Notes under the pieces: generated by a model | Seen by the model: only the letters and a program-made list of their open reading frames with translations | Told to the model about the DNA's origin: nothing | The model's database searches: none | NCBI RefSeq assembly: GCF_000710775.1 | Contig: NZ_JOJP01000001.1 | Coordinates: 4,510,231 to 4,574,230, forward strand | Reading direction: 5' to 3' | Origin: Endozoicomonas elysicola | Lineage (GTDB): Bacteria; Pseudomonadota; Gammaproteobacteria; Pseudomonadales; Endozoicomonadaceae | DNA: 64,000 nt | Made by a program: the position numbers and the translations under genes | Shown: positions 18,355 through 27,314 of the stretch, piece by piece | How the letters are laid out: the number at the start of each line of letters is the position of its first letter | Numbering within the stretch: position 1 is the stretch's first letter

Positions 18355-19293
18355 ATGTCCAGTGACACAGCCAATTCACAGCGACTGCCAGACAGGGTCA
18401 CGCTCGTTGAGATGGGGGCCAGAGACGGGCTGCAGAATCAGCCAGAGATACTCTCTGCTGAGATTCGCTCAGAGCTGATCAACCATCTTGCCAGAACCGG
18501 CCTGCAGCGTATTGAAGCGGGTAGCTTTGTGTCGCCCAACGCGGTTCCTCAAATGGCAGAGTCCCATAAAGTCTTCAGCCTGCTTCATCGACAACCAGGA
18601 GTCACCTATGGTGCCCTGACCCCAAACCTTAAAGGTTTTGAGGCGGCTCTGACCGCTGGCGCTGATGAAGTGGCCGTATTTGCTTCCGCCTCAGAAGGGT
18701 TCAGTCAGAAAAACATCAACTGCTCAATCGCCGAAAGCCTGCAGCGTTTTTATCCTGTCATGGAAGCCGCAGAAAAACACGGTTTGAAAGTCAGAGGCTA
18801 TGTCTCCTGTGTCATGGGCTGTCCCTATGATGGTGATATCCACCCTGCCGCTGTTGCAGAGGTTGCCGGGCAACTCTGGCAGATGGGCTGTTATGAAATT
18901 TCCCTTGGAGACACCATCGGTGTCGGTACGCCCCTCAAAGCCAAAAAGGTTCTGGAACACACTTCCAGAACGATTCCCATCTCATCACTGGCTGCCCACT
19001 TTCACAATACCTATGGACAGGCGCTTGCCAATGTTTTTGCACTGCTCGAAGAAGGGCTTGCAGTCATTGATAGCTCTGTTGCCGGCCTGGGAGGATGCCC
19101 TTATGCCCCCGGAGCATCAGGCAACCTGGCCACAGAAGATGTGGTCTATATGCTGCATGGGATGGGAATAAAAACCGGGGTAAATATGGAGGAACTGCTA
19201 AAAGCAGCTACATTCATTTGTGACCAATTGGGCATACCCTCAAGATCAAACGCCGGGTTTGCATTAAGCAGTTTGATTCATCCTTCGGGGTGA
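18355..19293 (+). CDS. liuE: Hydroxymethylglutaryl-CoA lyase
   Basis: A 312-residue TIM-barrel lyase that cleaves HMG-CoA to acetyl-CoA and acetoacetate, the last step specific to leucine. The N-terminal VEMGARDGLQNQ motif holds the metal/substrate Arg-Asp pair; SLGDTIGVGTP and the metal-binding AHFHNTYGQALAN follow; the C-terminal GLGGCPYAPGASGN loop has the catalytic cysteine. Length is standard. It follows liuD by 31 bp and precedes aacS, so the acetoacetate released is used by the next gene product. Confidence 0.95.
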   Translation: MSSDTANSQRLPDRVTLVEMGARDGLQNQPEILSAEIRSELINHLARTGLQRIEAGSFVSPNAVPQMAESHKVFSLLHRQPGVTYGALTPNLKGFEAALTAGADEVAVFASASEGFSQKNINCSIAESLQRFYPVMEAAEKHGLKVRGYVSCVMGCPYDGDIHPAAVAEVAGQLWQMGCYEISLGDTIGVGTPLKAKKVLEHTSRTIPISSLAAHFHNTYGQALANVFALLEEGLAVIDSSVAGLGGCPYAPGASGNLATEDVVYMLHGMGIKTGVNMEELLKAATFICDQLGIPSRSNAGFALSSLIHPSG

Positions 19294-19350
19294 GTCAGAA
19301 AATCACTAATCAATAAGGCTCTCCATTAGAGCATCCAGAAGAGAAGGCTT

Positions 19351-21294
19351 ATGTCAGCACTGTGGATACCGGATCAAAAAACAATAACATCATCCAATCT
19401 TCAGGCATTCATCAACCGCGTTAAAGAAGTCACAGGTTTGCCGCTGGAGGATTATTCAGATCTTTATCACTGGAGTCTCCAAGACCGTCAGGAATTCTGG
19501 CAGTTATTAATAGAATTCTATCCGATAAAATTTCACACCCAGCCCTCCTCCACTTTAATAAACGACAGCATGCCGGGAGCTCAATGGTTTCCGGACTCAA
19601 CGCTAAACTACGCAGAACACCTCCTGAAAAGAAGAGACAATAAAACAGCCCTTATTTTCAAAAGTGAGAATGGCAGTCGGAGAACCCTGAGTTATCAGGA
19701 ACTGTATCAGTCGGTTGCTGCAGTCCAGCAGGGATTGATTCAAGCGGGCATCAAAAAAGGTGATCGTGTAGCCGCTTTTATGCCCAATTGCCCGGAAACC
19801 ATTATTCTGATGCTGGCCACGACAGCGCTTGGGGCAATCTGGTCATCCTGCTCTCCAGATTTTGGTATTCAGGGCGTTCTGGACCGTTTCGGACAGATTG
19901 AACCCAGACTACTGCTCACCGTAGACGGTTACTTTTACGGTGGTAAAACCATCAACTGCATGGAAAAAATAGAGCGGATTCAGCAAAAAATCCCCTCTCT
20001 GGAAACGACCGTCGTTGTGCCTTTTGCCAACCTTGAACCGAATATCGAGCCGCTCAACAATGCGGTGCTCTGGCCTGATTTCTGCCAACCATCGAATGAC
20101 CCGTTGAGCATCGTTCCTGTCGAGTTTAATCATCCGTTGTTCATTATGTACTCTTCAGGTACAACAGGCGTTCCCAAATGCATCGTACATGGTCACGGTG
20201 GCACTCTGCTGCAACACCTCAAAGAGCTTGGCCTGCATACAGACCTGAAAGAGCAGGACACAATTTTCTACTTTACGACCTGTGGCTGGATGATGTGGAA
20301 CTGGCTCGTTTCGTCACTGGCCATTGGGGCTACCGTGGTTTTATTCGACGGTTCTCCTTTTTATCCGGAACCATCAACTCTGATGGATATGGCAGAGGAG
20401 GAAAAGGTTTCAATATTTGGCACCAGTGCTAAATACATTGCCGCCCTTCAGAAAGCCGGTGTAAAACCAGCCACCAGCCATAACCTGAAACACCTCAAAG
20501 CCATTTTATCAACAGGCTCCCCCCTGCTTCATGAAAGTTACGATTATGTCTTTCAGGATGTAAAGCCAGATGTTCGCCTTTCGTCCATCTCTGGAGGAAC
20601 CGATATCATCTCCTGCTTTGCCTTAGGCTGCCCCATCCTTCCGGTATACCGGGGTGAGCTGCAATGTCGTGGGCTGGGTATGGATGTTCATTTTGTGGAT
20701 ACTGCAGGTACGTCACTGATCGAAGAAAAGGGTGAGCTGGTCTGCCAATCCAGTTTCCCATCAATGCCTGTTGGCTTCTGGAATGACCCGGATGGCAATA
20801 AGTATCACAATGCCTACTTTAATGAATTTGATGGCATCTGGGCTCATGGAGACTACGGTGAACTGACTCGACACGATGGGGTTATTATCCATGGTCGTGC
20901 AGATGCCGTACTGAATCCCGGAGGGGTACGCATTGGCACAGCAGAAATTTACCGCCAAGTTGAAAAAGTCGAAGAGGTTCTTGAAAGTATTGCTGTGGGG
21001 CAAGAGTGGGAGGACGACACACGCATTGTATTGTTTGTTCAACTACGGGACGGGATTACTCTCAATGATGGACTGATCGAGAAAATCAGCCACATCATTC
21101 GCAGCAATACAACGCCCCGGCATGTTCCGGCCAAAATTCTGCAGGTAACCGATATCCCAAGAACCATCAGCGGAAAGATTGTAGAATTAGCCGTTCGTGA
21201 AGTTATCCACAACCGTCCTGTGAAAAATACCGACGCTCTCGCTAACCCCAATGCTCTGCAGCTCTACAAAAACCGTCAGGAGCTGTCTTCCTGA
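19351..21294 (+). CDS. aacS: Acetoacetyl-CoA synthetase
   Basis: A 647-residue AMP-forming ligase that activates acetoacetate to acetoacetyl-CoA, so the product of LiuE can be thiolysed to two acetyl-CoA. The family features are an N-terminal cap (YSDLYHWSLQDRQEFW), the P-loop MYSSGTTGVPKCIVHGHGG, the FYFTTCGWMMWNW acetoacetate-pocket region, and the C-terminal PRTISGKIVELAV with the catalytic lysine. An AGAAGG site precedes the ATG. It closes the liu operon, in place of the CoA transferase found in some species. Its TGA (21292-21294) directly abuts the stop of the convergent gene with no spacer. Confidence 0.94.
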   Translation: MSALWIPDQKTITSSNLQAFINRVKEVTGLPLEDYSDLYHWSLQDRQEFWQLLIEFYPIKFHTQPSSTLINDSMPGAQWFPDSTLNYAEHLLKRRDNKTALIFKSENGSRRTLSYQELYQSVAAVQQGLIQAGIKKGDRVAAFMPNCPETIILMLATTALGAIWSSCSPDFGIQGVLDRFGQIEPRLLLTVDGYFYGGKTINCMEKIERIQQKIPSLETTVVVPFANLEPNIEPLNNAVLWPDFCQPSNDPLSIVPVEFNHPLFIMYSSGTTGVPKCIVHGHGGTLLQHLKELGLHTDLKEQDTIFYFTTCGWMMWNWLVSSLAIGATVVLFDGSPFYPEPSTLMDMAEEEKVSIFGTSAKYIAALQKAGVKPATSHNLKHLKAILSTGSPLLHESYDYVFQDVKPDVRLSSISGGTDIISCFALGCPILPVYRGELQCRGLGMDVHFVDTAGTSLIEEKGELVCQSSFPSMPVGFWNDPDGNKYHNAYFNEFDGIWAHGDYGELTRHDGVIIHGRADAVLNPGGVRIGTAEIYRQVEKVEEVLESIAVGQEWEDDTRIVLFVQLRDGITLNDGLIEKISHIIRSNTTPRHVPAKILQVTDIPRTISGKIVELAVREVIHNRPVKNTDALANPNALQLYKNRQELSS

Positions 21295-22008
21295 TTACAG
21301 TACCTCCGGGCTCAATTGATCCGCACGAGGAGCCTTTCCTGCCAGATGATTGAATAGTGCCAACATTCTCTGGCACCACATCTGGACAGGATCATCCTCT
21401 GCCAACAGCTGGAGTGCCGAGGTGCAATTCGCCCATTGGAATGTTCCAAACAGCAGGTAGTCTGCACCGCCAGGCTGATCTCCCCCCATGTAAGGCTGCC
21501 ATTCAAGGGTCTTACGTATAGGCTCCAGCAACTCCCGAAAAGCCTGAATAGCTTCATCGGATGAATCTGAAAATGACTCGAGGGTCATGCCAAGACGCTG
21601 TTCTCTGGAAGTACGGAACCAGTCCTTATCTTTTTCATGGATACAGTTGAAGATATCCATAATCAGAATTTTAAATAAAGGCACGTGAACTGTTTTCTCC
21701 ACCCAGAGCTTCAGGCTATAGGCAGACTCCTTTGCGGCTTCATTGATAAACAACGGTGGTTTGTCACTGTATGCTGTATCCAGGTAATTTAGTATGGTCC
21801 AGGAGTCATGAATAACCTGATCACCATCCACCAACACCGGTACTTTCTTTTGATTGCTGAAAGCAATCTGATCTTTTTCTGTAAACCTCCAGGGTTTGCA
21901 ATCAACAATAAGCCCCTTATGGGCTAACGCCATCTTTACCCGCCAGCAGTATGGGCTAAAGCGCAACGCATCATTCTGACCAGCCAGATCGTATAAAGTC
22001 ATCATCAT
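21295..22008 (-). CDS. Glutathione S-transferase family protein
   Basis: A 237-residue cytosolic GST-fold protein. Residues 1-80 are a thioredoxin-like domain (TLYDLAGQNDALRFSPYCWRVKMALAHKGL) with a CWRV segment at the position of the usual catalytic Cys/Ser, followed by KVPVLVDGDQVIHDSWTILNYL, the glutathione-binding P-V/D-S strand. The rest is the all-helical domain. It resembles the omega/beta-like bacterial group; substrate unknown. The start could be any of three consecutive ATGs. It ends abutting aacS and lies 82 bp upstream of ggt on the same strand, so co-transcription with ggt is possible. Confidence 0.85.
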   Translation of the reverse strand: MMMTLYDLAGQNDALRFSPYCWRVKMALAHKGLIVDCKPWRFTEKDQIAFSNQKKVPVLVDGDQVIHDSWTILNYLDTAYSDKPPLFINEAAKESAYSLKLWVEKTVHVPLFKILIMDIFNCIHEKDKDWFRTSREQRLGMTLESFSDSSDEAIQAFRELLEPIRKTLEWQPYMGGDQPGGADYLLFGTFQWANCTSALQLLAEDDPVQMWCQRMLALFNHLAGKAPRADQLSPEVL

Positions 22009-22090
22009 TGTTATTCTTCTGGTTTAATGGAAAGGCAATACACTGACTACGTCAAGGGTGCCAGCATGCATTATAAGGGAATACCAGTAT

Positions 22091-23839
22091 TCAGTCCCCC
22101 ATGACGGCACCTTCCCGCCGTGGGTCCGCAGCACCTTCCAAACCTGACTTGTTAATAACAATGGCATGCAGACCGCTGTTCAGGTCACGGATAGAAACCT
22201 TATACCCCATATCTTTAAGTGGCTTTGCCAACGCTTCAGCATCTGTTCCAGCTTCAAGTTCATAATAGCCATTCATATTTATTCGGTGAGATAAATTAAT
22301 GGCTTCATTCACAGGCAACTGCCAGTCAAGATGGGCAATTATCGTCTTGGCAACATGAACAATTATACGACTGCCACCCGCTGACCCGAGAACCATATAG
22401 GGTTCACCATCACGTAAAACAATGGTTGGTGACATAGAGGACAGTGGCCGCTTCCCTGGCTCTATGCGATTAGCAACCAGTTTTCCATCGATTGACGGAC
22501 GCAGCGAAAAATCCGTCATTGAATTATTCAATAGAAAACCACGAACCATCAGGCGTGAGCCAAAAGCATTCTCAACGCTGGATGTCATTGCTACAACATT
22601 GCCTTCGCTGTCTACGATACTGATATGCGTGGTTGCAGGGAGTTCCAGTGCTTCACTGGGTGCCAGGGTTATTTTTTCTGCTCCGGATGGCAAGCCTGGT
22701 GACACTTCATTCAGGGGGCTTCCAGTTTCAAGTAGCTTCCTTCGCTCAAGAAGATATGATTCATCCAGCAAACCCTCTGGCACTTCGACAAAGTCCGGGT
22801 CAGCGATATACAGTCCACGATCCGCAAAGGCCAAACGAGTGGCATCTCCGATCAATCGCCAGCTCTGGGGGTTATCTTTACCCATTTCGGCCAGCTCAAA
22901 ATGATCCAGCTGCCCAAGAATCTGTCCTATGGTTAACCCACCTGAACTCGGTGGCCCCATACCGCAAATCAAATCATTCCGGTAATCCATACAAACCGGG
23001 GCACGCTCGCGAACTTCATAACCTCTCAGGTCCTCCATACTCAAGAGACCCGGGTTATCTTTCACTGAGCTCACAGCCGCCACGATATCACGACCAATCT
23101 CTCCCTCATAGAAAGGACTGACCCCACGGCTGGCAATCAGAGATAGAGTATTTGCAAATGGAAGATTCTTCAGGAGATCTCCTTCCTGAACAGGGCTCCC
23201 TTCGGGATAAAAGTAGTTATTAGTGTTTTCATACCGGCTCAAACGTTTCCGGTCCATGGCAACAAGTCTGGCAAGTCTTGGAGAAACTATGAACCCTTCT
23301 TGAGCTAGTTTAATAGCGGGCTTGAATAATGCTTCCCAGTCAAGTTTCCCATGTTTTTGATGCACTTCGTACATTAATTTGAGAAGACCCGGAGTTGCTA
23401 CAGAGTGTCCACCGACAACAGCATCATAAAAAGCCAGAGGCTCTCCGCTCTCATCAAGAAAGTGGTCAGGCCTTGCTAGCCCGGGTGCAGTCTCACGCCC
23501 TTCCCAAGTCGATAGCATTTTGGCGTTATTATCAAAATAAACGACTAATCCCACCCCTCCGATACCTGAAGACTGAGGCTCTACCAAATTCAGTACAAGC
23601 TGGGTGGTTATGACGGCATCAATAGCAGTGCCGCCCATTTTGAGAATTTCATAGCCAGCATTAGCAGCATAAGGATTTGCTGCTGCCACCATATAACTGG
23701 AGGCCCTGACCAACTCCTGCTCTGTATTTCCGGTGCCGGGCTCCGGAGCGACCTCTCCCGGAGGCGCTGTTTCAGCCAGTACGCAACTCGCCTGTAGCCA
23801 GAAGATACCTGTAACAATCCATGTTATTGGTTTTCTCAC
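22091..23839 (-). CDS. ggt: Gamma-glutamyltransferase (exported)
   Basis: A 582-residue Ntn-hydrolase that hydrolyses or transfers the gamma-glutamyl group of glutathione and related peptides in the periplasm. A signal peptide (about 1-22) is followed by the alpha subunit. The self-processing site is PATTHISIVD, giving the N-terminal catalytic Thr403 of the beta subunit. Arg115 in WEGRETAPG corresponds to the glutamyl-carboxylate-binding arginine, and GSAGGSRII corresponds to the usual G-S-P/A-G-G-S-R motif. The start is GTG at 23839 with an AGAGGATGGGG ribosome site. Together with the GST gene upstream and the pxp operon further right, it suggests use of glutathione. Confidence 0.94.
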   Translation of the reverse strand: MRKPITWIVTGIFWLQASCVLAETAPPGEVAPEPGTGNTEQELVRASSYMVAAANPYAANAGYEILKMGGTAIDAVITTQLVLNLVEPQSSGIGGVGLVVYFDNNAKMLSTWEGRETAPGLARPDHFLDESGEPLAFYDAVVGGHSVATPGLLKLMYEVHQKHGKLDWEALFKPAIKLAQEGFIVSPRLARLVAMDRKRLSRYENTNNYFYPEGSPVQEGDLLKNLPFANTLSLIASRGVSPFYEGEIGRDIVAAVSSVKDNPGLLSMEDLRGYEVRERAPVCMDYRNDLICGMGPPSSGGLTIGQILGQLDHFELAEMGKDNPQSWRLIGDATRLAFADRGLYIADPDFVEVPEGLLDESYLLERRKLLETGSPLNEVSPGLPSGAEKITLAPSEALELPATTHISIVDSEGNVVAMTSSVENAFGSRLMVRGFLLNNSMTDFSLRPSIDGKLVANRIEPGKRPLSSMSPTIVLRDGEPYMVLGSAGGSRIIVHVAKTIIAHLDWQLPVNEAINLSHRINMNGYYELEAGTDAEALAKPLKDMGYKVSIRDLNSGLHAIVINKSGLEGAADPRREGAVMGD

Positions 23840-24255
23840 GCCCCATCCTCTTTATCACTTCTCAAGTTTCAAAATAAAACGTTGCAGACAGTGAAATAAA
23901 AATCAGACTGAAGCTTATACAATTACCACTTTATGGCCATGAGAGCGAATAAGTTATGTTACGCGGCATATAGTTAACAGAGATGGAGAAGAAGATAAAA
24001 GCCTGTGACCAGAGGGCGTTATCAATTAGCAATGAAGCCAGTTGATCACACAAGCGCTCAGTCAAGATGAATGACCCAGGATCCACAAGGCCTAAAGGCA
24101 TGTGGCTCCATGTTCATGTCGCTCGCTAAAGGCTGTATGAGTGCTTTTGTGACCAGCCTCCCATGTCATGGCAAGTAACTTCAACACAGGTTAGCTATCA
24201 CTATTCCAAACGCCCAATAGTTGGAATGCAGCAATGGAATTTAATAACAAAAAAA
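23840..24255. other. Intergenic region, 416 bp
   Basis: The spacer lies between ggt (start) and the hemerythrin gene (end), both on the - strand. It should contain the ggt promoter and the end of the hemerythrin transcript. The main structure is an imperfect inverted element at 24041-24157, listed separately. I find no convincing coding region; a 78-codon frame running into the hemerythrin gene is not credible. Confidence 0.4.
24041..24157. repeat. Imperfect inverted-repeat element (about 117 bp)
   Basis: Outer arms (24043-24060 and 24138-24155, TGATCACACAAGCGCTCA against the complement of TGAGTGCTTTTGTGACC) match at about 13 of 17 positions. An inner stem pairs 24068-24092 with 24097-24117 around a TAAA loop (AAGGCC against GGCATG...). 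The whole could fold into one long hairpin. It is a candidate dispersed element or structured RNA; no function is known. Confidence 0.4.
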
Positions 24256-24834
24256 TCAAACTACCGGCTCAAGGGTACTTTCCCGCTCAACCACATACTG
24301 GTAAAGGTCTTCATACGCCTCCCACAAATGGGAGCCAAAGAGGGGGTCAGACATCTGTTTGAGGTCATTATCAACCAGCACAAGATCATCCGTGGTTAAT
24401 AATGACTGCATTGCCGGAATCATAAACTTGTTTTCCAAATCCATATGTTCCCGCTGCAGCTCACTGTATAGAGTATATTCAGCCAACAGTAGATTAATCG
24501 GCACCACGCGATCCGAGGCAACGGTGTTAAATGACTCAACCAGCTTCTGGGTCATTGCCGTAATCTGCTTATGTTGCTCCTCAATCATGTCAAACTGGAG
24601 ACGTTCTTCTTTATTACCAAGACGTGGCCTCAGCCTGGCCATCAACCTTGATTCCAGGGGATGATGAAAGGCATCTGGATAGTTATGCATGTAGTCAAGG
24701 GCTTCAATAATGATATTAAGCTGAGGAGCGTGCTCACTACCCTCCCGATAGCCAGTTACCTCATAATCCAGATAGTCCAGAAGACGTGCCATATGCTGAT
24801 GGTCTTTGATGATCCGGTCAATCACTGTCGTCAT
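24256..24834 (-). CDS. Hemerythrin-domain protein
   Basis: A 192-residue cytoplasmic four-helix-bundle protein. Candidate di-iron ligands are in order: His in IKDHQHM, the HNYPDAFHHPLE segment (HxxxE type), EEQHKQI and REHMDLENKF. Such bacterial hemerythrins bind O2 or NO or act in oxidative and nitrosative stress. I place the start at ATG 24834, because AAGGGGA lies 6-9 nt before it, rather than at an in-frame codon 22 residues upstream. It is monocistronic with AT-rich flanks. Confidence 0.85.
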   Translation of the reverse strand: MTTVIDRIIKDHQHMARLLDYLDYEVTGYREGSEHAPQLNIIIEALDYMHNYPDAFHHPLESRLMARLRPRLGNKEERLQFDMIEEQHKQITAMTQKLVESFNTVASDRVVPINLLLAEYTLYSELQREHMDLENKFMIPAMQSLLTTDDLVLVDNDLKQMSDPLFGSHLWEAYEDLYQYVVERESTLEPVV

Positions 24835-25183
24835 ATCGCATTCCCCTTGGCTATTATTCTTCAAATACTCTTTTTTATAAGGCCTGTTGCTTTCGAGCAT
24901 TGATATGAGTCAATTTTACAACTATTAACCCTGTAAACACTACTCAGGCATCATCCATATGCATCCTTGTCTCAAATAAAAACAGGTTTTCTGATTACAA
25001 CGTCAAAGAGCATACAATGAACTTTTTTTTTCCAAATTGATAGACGACAAATGTAATCATCTATTTACATTTATTTTCAAAACAGTTTCATATCAAGCCA
25101 TTCATTTCATGTCCTGCATCAACAAAAATGGCCACTCTGAAAGGTAAGCTACCGCGCAAGTTGTAACTGGTTTGGAGGTTATT
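24835..25183. other. Divergent intergenic region, 349 bp
   Basis: This A/T-rich spacer lies between the leftward hemerythrin gene and a rightward small ORF and should hold both promoters. T- and A-rich runs occur around 25020-25085. No ORF, RNA gene or strong inverted repeat is seen. Confidence 0.4.
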
Positions 25184-25372
25184 ATGCCTAACCCCCTGTA
25201 CATGCTTGAATACCTGGAATATGCTGGAATTGATATCAAGCCTCTCATCGATGAAAAAGCCATTAAGAAAGAGTATCTTCGACAGATCTACCGTGTAGAT
25301 TCCCGGGAAAAAATACTCGACAGCAAAGGAAAGGTGATTGGAAAATCAAGCAGCCCAAGAAACCTTCATTGA
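25184..25372 (+). CDS. Small conserved-looking hypothetical protein (62 aa)
   Basis: A 62-residue protein beginning MPNPLYMLEYLEYAG, with a helical, charged body and a basic C-terminal tail (GKVIGKSSSPRNLH). I chose ATG 25184 because GGAGG lies 7 nt upstream; the longer frame would need a TTG that overlaps that ribosome site. No domain is recognised and there is no membrane segment. It is followed 88 bp later by the DUF3301 gene, so it may be the first gene of that unit. Confidence 0.65.
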   Translation: MPNPLYMLEYLEYAGIDIKPLIDEKAIKKEYLRQIYRVDSREKILDSKGKVIGKSSSPRNLH

Positions 25373-25460
25373 TGACTCAACTCCCCTCTTATAAGTGTTG
25401 AGCTGTGTTTCATATCACGGCTCTCTTTATTACCAGCAATAATCAATTTAAAATGCAAAA

Positions 25461-25874
25461 ATGGATGTTTTACTCTGGCTGACACTGCTTTTTATCCTCC
25501 TCTATTACTGGTTTGATACAGCCAACGCAAAAGAGGCGGCAGTTGCCCACGGCAAAAAGGCTTGCCGAGATATGAACGTGCAATTTCTGGATGATTCTGT
25601 GATTCGTTACAGAAGCAGAATAGCCCGTGGTATTTCAGGCCAAATGGTTATTGAACGCTCTTTTCGGTTTGAATTCACTGTTGATGGACAGACGCGAGAA
25701 AATGGCTTCATACGGCTATCCGGGCAGCGACTCCTGGTGCTTGAACTGGACTACCCGGACCTAAGCAACTCTGACCAGAGCAACCATCACTCCAATCGTA
25801 TTTATATGCATACCAGCTATTCCGAGGAATCCGATGCCTTACGCTCGAGAACTGAAAAAAGGTCAGATTGTTGA
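25461..25874 (+). CDS. DUF3301 family membrane-anchored protein
   Basis: A 137-residue protein with one N-terminal transmembrane helix (residues 1-20, MDVLLWLTLLFILLYYWFD) followed by a soluble domain with conserved-looking KACRDMNVQFLDDSV and the FRFEFTVDGQTRENGFI strand-turn-strand. This is the gammaproteobacterial DUF3301 pattern; its function is unknown. The last 41 bp overlap efpL in a different frame, implying coupled translation. No clear Shine-Dalgarno precedes its ATG. Confidence 0.75.
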   Translation: MDVLLWLTLLFILLYYWFDTANAKEAAVAHGKKACRDMNVQFLDDSVIRYRSRIARGISGQMVIERSFRFEFTVDGQTRENGFIRLSGQRLLVLELDYPDLSNSDQSNHHSNRIYMHTSYSEESDALRSRTEKRSDC

Positions 25875-26400
25875 AATTGAAGGCCAGTACTATCAAGTTC
25901 GTCAGGTTGAGGCCAAAAGCCCATCAGCCCGAGGTGCTCAGACATTATATAAGATTCGTTTCAACTCGGTACCCGGTGGTCAGAAGTTGGAACAGACATT
26001 GACCGGAGATATCCTTCTGGCCAATGTTGATATGCAAAGACGGGCAGTAACCCTGCTATACAGGGAAGGTGATGAATGCACCTTCATGGATACTGAGGAC
26101 TACACCCAATACCTCGTCAATGTCAGCACTATTGAGGAACAGCTTCTTTATATTGCCGATAATATGGAAGGCCTGACTGCTCTGCTTGTTGATGGTCAGC
26201 TACTGGCAATTGATCTGCCCTCATCCGTTGCTCTGGAAATTGTCGATACAACACCTGGTATTAAAGGCGCCTCTGCGGCGGCCAGAACCAAGCCAGCCAG
26301 ACTGAGCACAGGCTTGGAGGTTCAGGTTCCAGAATATCTCAGTAATGGCGAAATCATTAAAATCAATACAGAAACTGGAAAGTTCATGTCCCGAGCCTGA
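25834..26400 (+). CDS. efpL: Elongation factor P-like protein EfpL (YeiP)
   Basis: A 188-residue translation factor of the EF-P superfamily, with three beta-barrel domains. The N-terminal loop reads SPSARGAQTLYK with Arg33 at the tip, as in EfpL, where EF-P proper carries a modified lysine. The C-terminal signature PGIKGASAAARTKPA...VQVPEYLSNGEII is intact. EfpL helps ribosomes through stalling sequences, partly overlapping with EF-P. Its ATG has a GAGGAA site located inside the DUF3301 gene. A 15-bp hairpin follows the stop. Confidence 0.93.
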   Translation: MPYARELKKGQIVEIEGQYYQVRQVEAKSPSARGAQTLYKIRFNSVPGGQKLEQTLTGDILLANVDMQRRAVTLLYREGDECTFMDTEDYTQYLVNVSTIEEQLLYIADNMEGLTALLVDGQLLAIDLPSSVALEIVDTTPGIKGASAAARTKPARLSTGLEVQVPEYLSNGEIIKINTETGKFMSRA

Positions 26401-26714
26401 TTTTAAATGGTTTCTGGAGAACATCTCCGGAAACCATTCTTGAAATAAAAAAATCTATTTTAATTCTATAAAAGCAGTAATACCTGCGAAACAAATATAA
26501 CAAATCGAAATATAATACCTTTGTTCAAGTTATTTACCCTAATTAAGATCCTAAAATACTGATATACCTTTCAAAAAAACGGTATCTGAAAATAAAATTC
26601 TAGATTTAGTAATTGGAACTAAATAGCCATTTATTCAATCTAACTTGTAAAACATTTCTCTTGCGGAGATAGAAATGACCAAAACATAAACGACACACCT
26701 CAAGGAAGAAGGCC
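26401..26714. other. Intergenic region, 314 bp
   Basis: It begins with the efpL terminator hairpin (26406-26438) and continues as very A/T-rich DNA up to the next gene, which has AGGAAGAAGG 5-14 nt before its ATG. The base composition suggests a promoter region; no other ORF or repeat is seen. Confidence 0.4.
26406..26438 (+). terminator. Terminator of the DUF3301-efpL unit
   Basis: AATGGTTTCTGGAGA and TCTCCGGAAACCATT form a 15-bp stem (one G-U pair) with a 3-nt loop, 5 bp after the efpL stop. The tail is only weakly T-rich (CTTG), so it may act with an extended A/T-rich region. Confidence 0.7.
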
Positions 26715-27239
26715 ATGAATATAAAAAATATTGCTCAATACATTATTAGAACAATTTATTTATCTCTGGCCATGGGCTATGCCTCATATTCGTCTGCAGA
26801 CCAATACATTACTACTGGATATAGCACACCTTATTCAAGAGATGTTGCTTCCCTTGAATATTATTCTTATCAAGAACCAGCATATCAGAGTGAAGAAAAA
26901 ATCCCTGACTTATATTTTAAAGGAAAAAATAAAACGAATGAAGATCGTGTAGGGTCATTCTTTTATAAAACCATTAATGATCCAGACAAAGTTCGAAACC
27001 AGGTTGCTGGCACAGCCATACTTTATGGACTGGATGGCATCGGACTTGGTGATTCTGTTAGAGAAGGCATCTACTTTATTAAAAAGAACACTCGCTACTC
27101 TTTCGGAGACTGTGGAAATGTACAATTAAAAACCGGCAAGATTACTGCAGGAAGCTGTTTATCCGACGGCGGCTCTGTAGAGCTAAACTCAAGCTACAAT
27201 TTCAACTCGGTTCAACTGCAATTTAAATGGTCATTATAA
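26715..27239 (+). CDS. Secreted hypothetical protein (174 aa)
   Basis: A 174-residue protein with a signal peptide (residues 1-27, cleavage near SSADQ). The mature part is unusually rich in Tyr (STPYSRDVASLEYYSYQEPAY) and has two cysteines near the C-terminus (GDCGNVQ, GSCLSDG) that could form a disulfide. The final third has alternating beta-strand patterns ending in QLQFKWSL, with a C-terminal aromatic-containing strand as in small outer-membrane beta-barrels; this is only a suggestion. The gene is AT-rich compared with efpL. No family is recognised. Confidence 0.55.
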   Translation: MNIKNIAQYIIRTIYLSLAMGYASYSSADQYITTGYSTPYSRDVASLEYYSYQEPAYQSEEKIPDLYFKGKNKTNEDRVGSFFYKTINDPDKVRNQVAGTAILYGLDGIGLGDSVREGIYFIKKNTRYSFGDCGNVQLKTGKITAGSCLSDGGSVELNSSYNFNSVQLQFKWSL

Positions 27240-27314
27240 ATGACTTAGAGGTGATGCCGCTGAAATCAAGAACTGCTAGAATGCCAGCGGCATTAATCCT
27301 AATGGTAATCATCA

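Noticed and set aside
24163..24399. A 78-codon + strand frame
   Set aside because: It is largely complementary to the hemerythrin gene and lacks a ribosome site.
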